A DNA stretch of 17,143 bases, taken from Anaerobacillus sp. (GTDB lineage: Bacteria; Bacillota; Bacilli; Bacillales; Anaerobacillaceae). Below the pieces are notes generated by a model that was given only the letters and a program-made list of their open reading frames with translations, did not search any database and was not told the origin of the DNA. Below, one piece after another: positions 8,481 to 15,393 of the stretch. The first letter of the stretch is position 1. The number at the start of each line of letters is the position of its first letter. Made by a program: the position numbers and the translations under genes. Location of the stretch: positions 1 to 17,143 of the forward strand of contig SKSA01000074.1 in NCBI GenBank assembly GCA_007118195.1, read 5' to 3'.

Positions 8481-8551
8481 TTAAATTCATAGTCATAGTT
8501 TCCTTTAATTGCTAACAATTTTTTAGTTCCTTAACATAAAAACGATACTAG

Positions 8552-8681
8552 TGTATTTCGCAAATGAAAATTGAACCACTTCGCAACTAATTTTGAGCCA
8601 CTTAAAGTTAGAGGAATTCACAAAGTTGAGGTGGCTCAGTTTAAAAGTGTTATGTGGCTCAATTTTCATCTAATATATACA
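8552..8681. mobile_element. 130-bp IS21-type MITE (two ends, no transposase)
   Basis: Both ends begin TGTAT when read inward. Exactly 12 bp in, each carries ATGAAAATTGA(A/G)CCAC (8564-8579, and the complement of 8654-8669). A second TGAGCCAC unit lies 42-43 bp from each end (8594-8601; GTGGCTCA at 8631-8638). Multiple subterminal copies of a GTGGCTCAATTTT-like repeat are typical of IS21-family ends, where IstA binds. Only about 30 bp separate the inner repeats, so there is no room for istA or istB. I see no clear target duplication (GATACTAG on the left, TGTGAAAT on the right), so it may derive from internal deletion plus flanking loss. Confidence 0.7.
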
Positions 8682-8733
8682 TGTGAAATTTAAGTTTAGC
8701 ATATGACAAATATAACGAACAACGCAAAATAAG

Positions 8734-8823
8734 CAAAATGTCCACGGGAGAAAGACATTTTGCCCAATTGTCCACGAATGGTGTCAGACACCTTGTGAAT
8801 ACTTCACAAGGTGTCTGACACCA
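8734..8823. repeat. REP-like palindromic repeat with GTGTCAGACACC core
   Basis: There are two adjacent hairpins. The first has CAAAATGTC (8734-8742) and GACATTTTG (8754-8762) as perfect arms. The second is a perfect 21-bp inverted repeat (8779-8799 and 8803-8823) with a 3-nt loop, containing TGGTGTCAGACACC. TGTCCACG occurs in both parts (8739-8746 and 8770-8776 region). I recall such GTGTCTGACACC palindromes as dispersed repeats in bacilli, moved by Y1/REP-type transposases. No such transposase is in the window. The right arm forms the end of the protease gene; on the minus strand the palindrome has no long T-tract, so it is a poor intrinsic terminator. Confidence 0.7.
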
Positions 8824-9934
8824 CATTAAGAATTATCATTCGATCATTTTCGATGCCGATCTGGTAGTTTACTTCGTATGTGTTTTCAATGAGTTCGCCG
8901 TTATTAGCTAATTCGAGGAACACGATTTCAGCTACGACATTGACAACACCATCCATCATTGTCGCTTCGACATCGATGACATCAACGGTATAAACCGTCT
9001 GATAGTTCATTCGAAATTCTTCATAGGTTACGCTCGACTGCCACTCACTCCCTAAATGAGAATAAGCTGTTACATAATCATGATTTGAGATATTATCATA
9101 AAAAGAATAAACGAGATCGCTCGCTTCCCCTTCATTTAAAGACACCCGATAATAGCTGAGCGGCTCTTCTGGTTGCTCCCCGTTAGACCAAGCCGTCACA
9201 AGGGACAAAATATTTTTGATTGGAATCGAAAAGCCGATCACTTCACCATGATAAGCGGCAGAATTAATGCCAATGACTTCTCCTGTTGCTGCCAACAGTA
9301 ACGGCCCACCGCTACTGCCTGGTGCTATGGGCGCTGAAATTTGATAGGCATTCACAAATTGGTAGGGGGGCAGAGCGAAATCTCGATTGACGGCACTAAT
9401 GATCCCTGTGGTTACCGTATTTTGATAGCCACGCGGACTGCCCATGGCGATCACCCCATCACCGACCTCGCCTTCATATTCAAAGGCAATACTCATTGAC
9501 TCCATGTTCTCAAGTTCCTGAACACGAACGACCGCAACATCCACCACCTCACTGATACCGATCACCGTTCCTTCGTACGTTTCGTTACCTGGCATGCGAA
9601 CGAGGACCGCCTGAGTTCCTTCGACGATGTGGGCATTCGTGATAATATCACCTTTGTCATTATAGAGAAAACCTGAGCCTAAGTTGCCATCCTCGCCTTC
9701 GAGTTGAACGACCTTTGACTTGTTTTTTCGAATCACTCCTTTTAGATCGAAACTGCTCTCTGTAATAATCGTTCCTGCTACTTCTCCTGTTTCGCTATGT
9801 GAAATCGGTGCTAGTCGCGAGAAGCCGTTACCACTATATTGTTGAAACATGTTCTCTATGTAAAAAAATACGATGATCGCACCTAATAAAATAAACACCG
9901 TAAGGAAAATTGGAACACCCCAGTGTTTCACCAT
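8804..9934 (-). CDS. Membrane-anchored trypsin-like serine protease (HtrA/S1C type, no PDZ)
   Basis: This is a 376-residue protease predicted to act outside the cell membrane. One N-terminal helix (about 6-29, VPIFLTVFILLGAIIVFFY) anchors it. The trypsin fold spans about 70-250, with a complete triad: His102 (NAHIV), Asp132 (VDVAVVRV) and Ser208 (APGSSGGPLL). No PDZ domain follows. Instead, residues about 258-376 look like an NTF2-like or similar alpha/beta domain (SDLVYSFYDNISNHDYVTAY). The start is well set by TAAGGAGG ahead of the ATG. It begins 12 bp after the zinc-ribbon/TPR gene, so the two form an operon and the proteins may act together. The last codons (V-S-D-T-L-stop) are supplied by a palindromic repeat, so the native C-terminus may have been replaced. 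HtrA-type proteases degrade or process misfolded envelope proteins; the actual substrate here is unknown. Confidence 0.9.
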   Translation of the reverse strand: MVKHWGVPIFLTVFILLGAIIVFFYIENMFQQYSGNGFSRLAPISHSETGEVAGTIITESSFDLKGVIRKNKSKVVQLEGEDGNLGSGFLYNDKGDIITNAHIVEGTQAVLVRMPGNETYEGTVIGISEVVDVAVVRVQELENMESMSIAFEYEGEVGDGVIAMGSPRGYQNTVTTGIISAVNRDFALPPYQFVNAYQISAPIAPGSSGGPLLLAATGEVIGINSAAYHGEVIGFSIPIKNILSLVTAWSNGEQPEEPLSYYRVSLNEGEASDLVYSFYDNISNHDYVTAYSHLGSEWQSSVTYEEFRMNYQTVYTVDVIDVEATMMDGVVNVVAEIVFLELANNGELIENTYEVNYQIGIENDRMIILNVVSDTL

Positions 9935-9946
9935 CGTCCCACCTCC

Positions 9947-11104
9947 TTATTGAACCGCCCAATAATAATCAATAATCTCTACGTGGCCAAAAGTTTCAGA
10001 AATTAATAAAGTTTCCTCAAAATAGCCTCTCTCATTTGGCATGAGCACCATTGGAGACACATCCGTCCAACTCTTCATAAGATCATTGCCGTCTTCATCA
10101 AAAATCGTATAATGAACATCTATTTCACTAATCGGGCGCGTCCCCACATTTTTCACTTTTCCCGAAAGATGTAACTTTCCATCATCATAGTTGACCTCAA
10201 ACGCTAACGACTTGATCGCATTGTTCCAATTAAAATTCTCATCCTCCGCTGCCTGAGCTCTTGCCTCCTCGAGACGCTTTTGCTCTTCTTGTTTAAAGGC
10301 TATCCGTTCCTTTTTGACCGTTTCTTTATACGCTAGTAGCTTCTTATTTGTCGGGTCATAAAATAAGCCACGATCAAATTCAATCATCGCTTCGGTAAAT
10401 TGATTTTTTTGCAAATAATCCTTGCCGTGGTCGAGAGCCAGGTTTACAATTTTCCCTTTTAAAAGTTCGGTGATTTTCGTCGCTTCTTCACTCGTAAAGT
10501 CTATCGTTTTTTCTAAGATATCCTCTAACTCTTCAACCATTTGTTTCTTCGACTGTGCTTTTCCAACACTCGCTACAGTTAATGAAGCCGTTTGTAGACC
10601 TGATTGTTCCTTTAATCGTACAAAAAAGGGACCTTCTTCTTTAGTTAAGTCCCGTTCTAATTCGCCTAAAATACGTAAGCCATCGTCAAACTGCCTCTTT
10701 TCACCAAAGCTAGCTGCTTCGTCTAACAGCTCTTCATAATGTTTTCCACGTTCAACCACTTCTAAATTAAACGCTGCAGCGGTATGCTGCGGTCGTTTTT
10801 TTAAAGCTTGTTCAAAGAAAGCTTTCGCACTGAGGAGATCACCTTTAAGAGCCTTTGTCTCTCCCTCTTTCACCAATGCCTCCACATCGTTGTTCGCATG
10901 CGTTTCATACATATAAAAACTAACGCTAACAATAAGAACAATTAAAAAAGTAACCGCTGGGAGAAACCAAATGAGCTTTCTTGATTGAAGACCTGCCCTT
11001 GTTTGATCTACCTCTCCCTTTTCTACTTTGGAAATTTTCGCCCCACAATTAGAACAATAATGACTATCCTCATGTGTACTCGCTCCACATTTATGACAAT
11101 ACAA
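9947..11104 (-). CDS. Zinc-ribbon, single-pass membrane protein with TPR-like and FxLYD-like domains; TTG start preferred
   Basis: From the TTG at 11104 the protein has 385 residues. It starts at once with a zinc ribbon: two CxxC pairs (CHKCGA and CSNCGA, residues 3-20). One membrane helix lies at about 44-66 (LIWFLPAVTFLIVLIVSVSF). After it come TPR-like helices (about 75-125, GDLLSAKAFFEQALKKRP; again about 225-265, NQFTEAMIEFDRGLFYDP), a Lys/Glu-rich helix, and a C-terminal beta domain like FxLYD (LSGKVKNVGTRPISEIDVHY). The ribbon is inside the cell and the rest outside. TTG is preferred because AGGTG lies 6 nt upstream and zinc-ribbon proteins of this type start right before the first CxxC. 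An ATG at 11155 would add 17 residues without a good ribosome site. Co-transcribed with the protease. It may be a scaffold or adaptor for it; function is not known. Confidence 0.85.
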   Translation of the reverse strand: MYCHKCGASTHEDSHYCSNCGAKISKVEKGEVDQTRAGLQSRKLIWFLPAVTFLIVLIVSVSFYMYETHANNDVEALVKEGETKALKGDLLSAKAFFEQALKKRPQHTAAAFNLEVVERGKHYEELLDEAASFGEKRQFDDGLRILGELERDLTKEEGPFFVRLKEQSGLQTASLTVASVGKAQSKKQMVEELEDILEKTIDFTSEEATKITELLKGKIVNLALDHGKDYLQKNQFTEAMIEFDRGLFYDPTNKKLLAYKETVKKERIAFKQEEQKRLEEARAQAAEDENFNWNNAIKSLAFEVNYDDGKLHLSGKVKNVGTRPISEIDVHYTIFDEDGNDLMKSWTDVSPMVLMPNERGYFEETLLISETFGHVEIIDYYWAVQ

Positions 11105-11174
11105 TTTACACACCTGCTTTCGGAACATAACACTAGACATATATCTATATATCATTCATACGTTTCCGATCGCT

Positions 11175-11346
11175 AGTTTCGTGGGGGTGTTCGAAAATCC
11201 TTAAATGGTTTTTAAGGGTTATAGCCCCCCACCTCAACGCGTAGCGTAGGTGGGAGCTTTTAAATCAGGTAGAGTCGAGACTCCATCTGATTTCTCGATG
11301 TTTTAGCTTGCTGAAACGAGTTCGCTTTTACGCTATGACTAGTGCT
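11175..11346 (-). mobile_element. Hairpin-rich sequence resembling a solitary IS200/IS605-type end
   Basis: No gene is found in 11105-11380. On the minus strand, AAATCAGATGGAGTC and GACTCTACCTGATTT form a 15-bp stem with one mismatch (11303-11272). They are followed by AAAAGCTCCCACCT...AGGTGGG (11259-11226), a hairpin with an inner ACGC/GCGT stem. Then comes CCTTAAAAACCATTTAAGG, which can fold on itself (about 11212-11194). The CTCCCACCT...AGGTGGG hairpin followed by a short tail resembles the right end of TnpB-carrying IS200/IS605 elements, where the omega RNA is encoded. No tnpA or tnpB remnant is visible. Identification rests on recall of such ends and is not proven. Confidence 0.4.
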
Positions 11347-11380
11347 AGTATCACAGCTTGACTTGATCACAGGCACACGA

Positions 11381-13729
11381 CTATAATTCTTCTATTTTAC
11401 TACCATCCTTTTTCATTCGATATAGTTTGTCGCCGTCATTCGAATTTGTAAAGTAAATCCATCCATTTTCACTTCTTAAATCGAGCGCACGAATATCTGC
11501 TATTTTCTTTTGATTTTTACCATTTAAATTCATACTCTTAATACTCGGTGTACCATAAATAACATACCCATCTTTTCCTAATTTTCCGGTATAGCTGTAG
11601 AGAATTTTATCCTCAACTATGCCAAAGGCTTCTACAATATCTTCACTAATACGTATTTTATTAGAACCATCTTTATTGATACGGTAAATTTGTCCGTGGG
11701 GCTCAGCACCTCGATCACTCATGTGGCGGTAAGTTTCACTTAAAAAATAAACATAATTCCCCACCACATAATGCTGACTAACACCATAAGGGTGTATCGG
11801 CGTCGTTCGCTCAGTTTCCATACAAGTTTTGAAAAAATTCGATTCGGTCCCCCAATACATAAAATGGCGTTCATCCGTCCGCGGTTTAAAATAATCATTC
11901 ATTGAACGAGCCATAAAAACGGAAAATTGAACTCTATTTACGGTTTCGTCTGGTTTGAATGTCAAATCAGGATAGCCCAAAGTGACATTGTTAGCTGCTA
12001 AAGCTTGAATATCGTCATATGCCCAATGATTCTGATCGACATCCAAAAATGTCATCTCACTTTCGCCTGTAAGTTCAAACACGCTCGAAAGTATGTAAGC
12101 TATTTCTGCTCTAGTCACCTCTTGATTAGGTCGAAACTCATTATTTCTCATCAGTTGATCAAAATAACCGTTCTGTACTACCTTGTTTACAGCCTCATAG
12201 TGGCTATGATCTTTCGGCAAATTGATGAATTTCCTTTCTCGAGAGGGTTCAGCAAAAGGTAAAGGCAATCTACTGATCATGATGGCGACTTGCAAGCGAT
12301 TCAATTTAGCATTAGGCCTAAACGTTTGATCTGGAAATCCGTTAATAATTTGTTTCGTCGTTAAATAATCAATCTCTTCTTTGGCCCAAAATTCATCACT
12401 AACATCGTTAAAAACCGTTTTAAAATGCGTTTTTTCAATAATATAAGCTTGCAACTGATTCAAAAGCAGCTTGATCAGCGCTTCTGGAACATATAATCGA
12501 CCATTGTAAGTAAATAATTTTTCACCGAAGTCGATGAGTTCATCATTCACATAAATAGATTTTTCGTTATACGATAACGCCAATGATTTTTTATAGTGGC
12601 TATCATGCGCTTCCCGTTCTCCGATGGCTCGTTGTACTAAGCGAACGGTGTCTGCATACCGTTGGTTGCGATCTCCCTTTAAAATGACGGTGGTATACTG
12701 CTGATCACCATGATGAGCAAAACTAACGAGAGTATGACGGGAAGCACTCGTAAACCCTGTTTTTCCTCCGGTAATCATGGGTGAATAATTGCTCGTTTCG
12801 TTTCTTATTTGCTGATTGGTCGCTGTCCACGTTCTTGTTACGGAATTACCATTCCTTTGTTTATATGTAATCGTGTACCTTGGCGTTGATACAAAAGGAA
12901 AAAACTCATCGTACTTTGACGCTTCATAAGCAATTTTTGCTAGATCAATGGCTGTAGTATGTTGTTTCGGGTCATGGTACCCGTGTGGATTAACAAAATT
13001 CGTGTTGGTTGCACCAATTTCTTTTGCTTTCTTATTCATTAATTTTACAAATTCTTTTTCTGAACCGGCAACATGCGCCGCAACGGCAACAGCTGCATCA
13101 TTACCCGATGGAATCATCATCGCATAAATCAACTGCCTTAATGTTAATTGGTCACCTGGTTGAATATGTGCTCTAGAACTGTCACCGGGAATATTCCTCA
13201 CTTCCTCAGAAACCGTTACTAATTGATTTAAATCGCTCGTTTCTATCGCAATTAACGCAGTCATTATCTTCGTCGTGCTCGCTGGATACAGCTTTTTGTG
13301 ACCGTTTTTTGAAAACATAACATTTTCAGCACCGTTCTCGATGATCGCTGCAGCATGAGCGTATACCGTTTCTTCAAACGTAAGCGTAGGCACCTCTGAT
13401 CTTAGTTGTATTTGGGGTAAAGTTTCATTGATTTTAATGGAAGGTTGACCGATTAAAGAAAAAGTAACATGATACCGATCTTCAACAGTTTGAATTTCCC
13501 CGTTTAACATTTGCAAAACATCATCGAACGGAACGTAATTTTTACCTTCCTTTGTGATCAAAGGATTTTCAGCTAGCACTTCTTCATTATTAAACTGAAT
13601 AAAAAATGGTTCCACATAAGCTTCCGTTAAACTTGCAGCATGTCCATGTGAAATAGTTCCTAAAAAAAATGGAGCAAACAAAAAGATTGCAAACAAAACG
13701 ATCCTCATACTTCGACTCGTCAACACCAT
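11381..13729 (-). CDS. D-alanyl-D-alanine carboxypeptidase (S11) fused to three SLH repeats and a DUF5050-like tail
   Basis: This enzyme removes the terminal D-Ala from peptidoglycan stem peptides at the cell surface. It has 782 residues from the ATG at 13729, chosen because AGGAGG lies 6 nt upstream and a signal peptide (about 8-32, ending HGHAA) follows. An earlier ATG at 13831 would add 34 residues and run into a terminator. Residues about 40-105 look like a copper-amine-oxidase-N-type domain. Peptidase S11 follows, with Ser151-x-x-Lys154 (STTK), Ser208-Gly-Asn210 and Lys323-Thr-Gly325, so the site is complete. A second amine-oxidase-N-like stretch (about 390-440) precedes three SLH units (about 440-610: FRPNAKLNRLQVAI, FRPNQEVTRAEIAY, FKPDETVNRVQFSV). 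The tail (about 625-782) has IYRINKDGS and LYRMKKDGS repeats like DUF5050. SLH repeats bind pyruvylated cell-wall polymer and fix it to the wall. The combination is unusual compared with PBP5 or DacF (about 380-440 residues). Confidence 0.9.
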   Translation of the reverse strand: MVLTSRSMRIVLFAIFLFAPFFLGTISHGHAASLTEAYVEPFFIQFNNEEVLAENPLITKEGKNYVPFDDVLQMLNGEIQTVEDRYHVTFSLIGQPSIKINETLPQIQLRSEVPTLTFEETVYAHAAAIIENGAENVMFSKNGHKKLYPASTTKIMTALIAIETSDLNQLVTVSEEVRNIPGDSSRAHIQPGDQLTLRQLIYAMMIPSGNDAAVAVAAHVAGSEKEFVKLMNKKAKEIGATNTNFVNPHGYHDPKQHTTAIDLAKIAYEASKYDEFFPFVSTPRYTITYKQRNGNSVTRTWTATNQQIRNETSNYSPMITGGKTGFTSASRHTLVSFAHHGDQQYTTVILKGDRNQRYADTVRLVQRAIGEREAHDSHYKKSLALSYNEKSIYVNDELIDFGEKLFTYNGRLYVPEALIKLLLNQLQAYIIEKTHFKTVFNDVSDEFWAKEEIDYLTTKQIINGFPDQTFRPNAKLNRLQVAIMISRLPLPFAEPSRERKFINLPKDHSHYEAVNKVVQNGYFDQLMRNNEFRPNQEVTRAEIAYILSSVFELTGESEMTFLDVDQNHWAYDDIQALAANNVTLGYPDLTFKPDETVNRVQFSVFMARSMNDYFKPRTDERHFMYWGTESNFFKTCMETERTTPIHPYGVSQHYVVGNYVYFLSETYRHMSDRGAEPHGQIYRINKDGSNKIRISEDIVEAFGIVEDKILYSYTGKLGKDGYVIYGTPSIKSMNLNGKNQKKIADIRALDLRSENGWIYFTNSNDGDKLYRMKKDGSKIEEL

Positions 13730-13826
13730 ATGTAACCTCCTAGTAAAATTGTCCATAATACTTATGAAAAATCTCAGGAGGATATACCTAGAAAAATTGG
13801 CTTTCAGGACAGATCCCTCTATAAAT

Positions 13827-13870
13827 AACAAAAATTGACCATCAAAATCATTTGCATTTTGATGGTCAAT
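13827..13870 (-). terminator. Rho-independent terminator after the potassium channel gene
   Basis: A perfect 15-bp inverted repeat, ATTGACCATCAAAAT (13834-13848) and its complement (13856-13870), has a 7-nt loop. On the minus strand it continues into TTTTTGTT. It separates the channel from the carboxypeptidase gene, so the latter needs its own promoter in 13742-13826. I could not pick that promoter with confidence. Confidence 0.85.
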
Positions 13871-13918
13871 TCGTATTACATTTTTATTGTTTCCGAAACG
13901 TAACGGAACCCGTTAGAA

Positions 13919-14674
13919 TCAAACCCGCTCATCTTTCTTAAATGTCTCGAGTAATAACCTTAATCGTTCAATTTCTAGATCTGTTAGTTCTTCTACTCTA
14001 TCCAATTCTTTTTTTATATACTCCACCGTTGGATTGTTTTCTTCATCGTTACCTTTTAGAAAATAGGTGGCCACTGAGCTAGTGACTAAGCCGATTAAGC
14101 CAATTCCAAACACCATCAAAATAATAGCGATTAGTCGTCCTACAACTGTTTCAGGAGATATATCCCCGTATCCCACCGTTGTTGCGGTAACGATCGCCCA
14201 CCAGACCGCATCTGTATACGTTACGATACTAGGCTCAATTATTCTAATTGGAATAGCGGAAATAAAGATAACCACGAATAATACGACGATTACCTTATCC
14301 AAATTGTTCGTTCTCAAAATCGCATAAACTGGTTTGAAATAGTGATTTAAAATCGCTAATGCCCGCAAAACTCTAAATAGACGAGCTATCCGAGCTAATC
14401 TAAATATACTATCCAATGGAATGATAGCGATAATATCTAATGGGTACTTTTTAATGTATTCCTTTTTTTGTTCCGTTTTAATAAAACGAATCGTTACATC
14501 CATTACAAAAAATAGCCAAATAACTAAATCGATCGTATTTACATACTCATGAGTGCTCCAAATGGTGATCACTGAAATCACTGCCAAAATAGCCATCATG
14601 ATTTCATAGGCTAAAGCAGCTTTTGATTTCTTGAGATCCGTTTCTTCTTCATTCATGACTTTTTCTATCGCCAT
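13919..14674 (-). CDS. Voltage-gated-type potassium channel, six membrane helices
   Basis: This 251-residue protein is predicted to conduct K+ across the cell membrane. Helices S1-S4 cover about 20-115. S4 carries arginines every third residue (Arg92, 95, 98, 101, 104; RLARIARLFRVLRAL), the voltage-sensor pattern. S5 (about 125-148), the pore helix with filter Thr-Val-Gly-Tyr-Gly-Asp (166-171), and S6 (about 178-205) follow. The C-terminus (about 215-251) is a charged, probably coiled helix that could assemble the tetramer; there is no RCK or cyclic-nucleotide domain. The ATG at 14674 is chosen because GGAG lies 8 nt upstream. A TTG at 14698 would add eight residues containing that ribosome site. 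It is a single-gene unit with its own terminator. In an alkaliphile such a channel could help set membrane potential, but that is inference. Confidence 0.92.
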   Translation of the reverse strand: MAIEKVMNEEETDLKKSKAALAYEIMMAILAVISVITIWSTHEYVNTIDLVIWLFFVMDVTIRFIKTEQKKEYIKKYPLDIIAIIPLDSIFRLARIARLFRVLRALAILNHYFKPVYAILRTNNLDKVIVVLFVVIFISAIPIRIIEPSIVTYTDAVWWAIVTATTVGYGDISPETVVGRLIAIILMVFGIGLIGLVTSSVATYFLKGNDEENNPTVEYIKKELDRVEELTDLEIERLRLLLETFKKDERV

Positions 14675-14706
14675 TTTATCAACTCCGGTTTTTGGCAAAA
14701 TGATAC

Positions 14707-14750
14707 TTTCAGATAATTACTCGTCTTATTTTCAGACAATTACTCGTCTA
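14707..14750. repeat. Two direct repeats of 23 bp upstream of the channel gene
   Basis: TTTCAGATAATTACTCGTCT (14707-14726) and TTTCAGACAATTACTCGTCT (14730-14749) differ at one position. They lie 33-75 bp before the channel ATG, in its leader or promoter region. They could be a pair of protein-binding sites. An ATTGGAT/ATCCAAT inverted repeat lies just beyond (about 14759-14795). No convincing -35/-10 pair was found. Confidence 0.4.
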
Positions 14751-14930
14751 TCATTAGTATTGGATCGGCATCTTATCACCTAAAAAAATCCAATGTTATT
14801 AAAAAAGCAACAAATGTTTCTGATTTCTGAAAGAAGTCTTTGTAAAAAAACGATCCACTATTAGCATGACAATTTCATAAAGCTTTATGTAATAATTAGC
14901 AGCAATCACTACTTTTGTGTGAAAAAAGGC

Positions 14931-15044
14931 GGATGATTTCGTGAACGAGCCTCTGAGATTCGAGAGAAGGTCAAAACGAAGAGAAGGAAATCATTCCCCT
15001 TTTTCCTATTTGATGGTGACGATTAATCGTCATGACGGTTTTTT
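14931..15044 (+). ncRNA. Candidate structured RNA element, copy A
   Basis: This lies in the 720-bp spacer between the channel and the SLH-ComEC gene. GGATGATTTC (14931-14940) can pair with GAAATCATTCC (14987-14997). Inside is GAGCCTCTGAGATTCGAGAGAA (from 14947). A perfect 16-bp palindrome TGACGATTAATCGTCA (15017-15032) follows, then TGACGG and six T (15039-15044), like a terminator. The strand is inferred from the T-tract. I do not recognise it as a known riboswitch. Confidence 0.35.
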
Positions 15045-15054
15045 ATAAAAAAAG

Positions 15055-15250
15055 AAATGCTCGGTCGATTTTCTTGAGTGAGCCTCTAAAATTCGTTAGA
15101 ATGTGCTCCTGCGGTTACTCGTCGCAAAGCTGCACGATGATTTGACAAAGAAGGATCACAAGTCAGTAACTTTACAGTGAAGCGAGAGAAATCGCCAGCA
15201 TTTACATTCTAGATAGTGACGTCGCTACGTCATGGTGGTTTTGTATGTAA
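15055..15250 (+). ncRNA. Candidate structured RNA element, copy B (expanded)
   Basis: This shares the layout of copy A: AAATGC (15055-15060) pairs with GCATTT (15198-15203), then GAGCCTCTAAAATTCGTTAGAA (from 15080). AGAATGT (15098-15104) can pair with ACATTCT (15204-15210), and GTTACT (15114-15119) with AGTAAC (15165-15170). TGACGTCGCTACGTCA (15217-15232) and GGTTTTGTAT close it, exactly 200 bp after the palindrome of copy A. A shorter third echo (TTTACATATTAGGTGGTGACGG then GGTTTTGTAT) lies at 15293-15330. Confidence 0.35.
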
Positions 15251-15335
15251 AAAAGTTGGTTAGTTGGAAAGTTGGAAAAGATAAACCTGACTTTTACATA
15301 TTAGGTGGTGACGGCATCAGGGTTTTGTATATTTG

Positions 15336-15341
15336 TATAAT
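15336..15341 (+). promoter_or_regulatory. Candidate -10 box (TATAAT) for the SLH-ComEC gene
   Basis: A perfect TATAAT lies 53 bp before the ATG at 15394. No good -35 box exists at 16-18 bp, as the bases there (around GGCATC) fit poorly. The promoter may therefore depend on an activator or belong to another arrangement. Confidence 0.4.
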
Positions 15342-15393
15342 ATTTAGGTCCTTTGAAAAACATAAATTGAATGTGATTTTAGGAGGTCCTTAA

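Noticed and set aside
8544..8689. Target-site duplication around the IS21-type element
   Set aside because: The bases next to the two ends (GATACTAG and TGTGAAAT) do not match, so no duplication is claimed.
13729..13831. Longer N-terminus of the carboxypeptidase from the ATG at 13831
   Set aside because: It would put a charged 34-residue extension before the signal peptide and start within the channel terminator, whereas AGGAGG sits right before the ATG at 13729.
15255..15276. GTTGG-type short tandem repeat in the right spacer
   Set aside because: It is only about four imperfect units and does not look like a CRISPR or a clear regulatory array.
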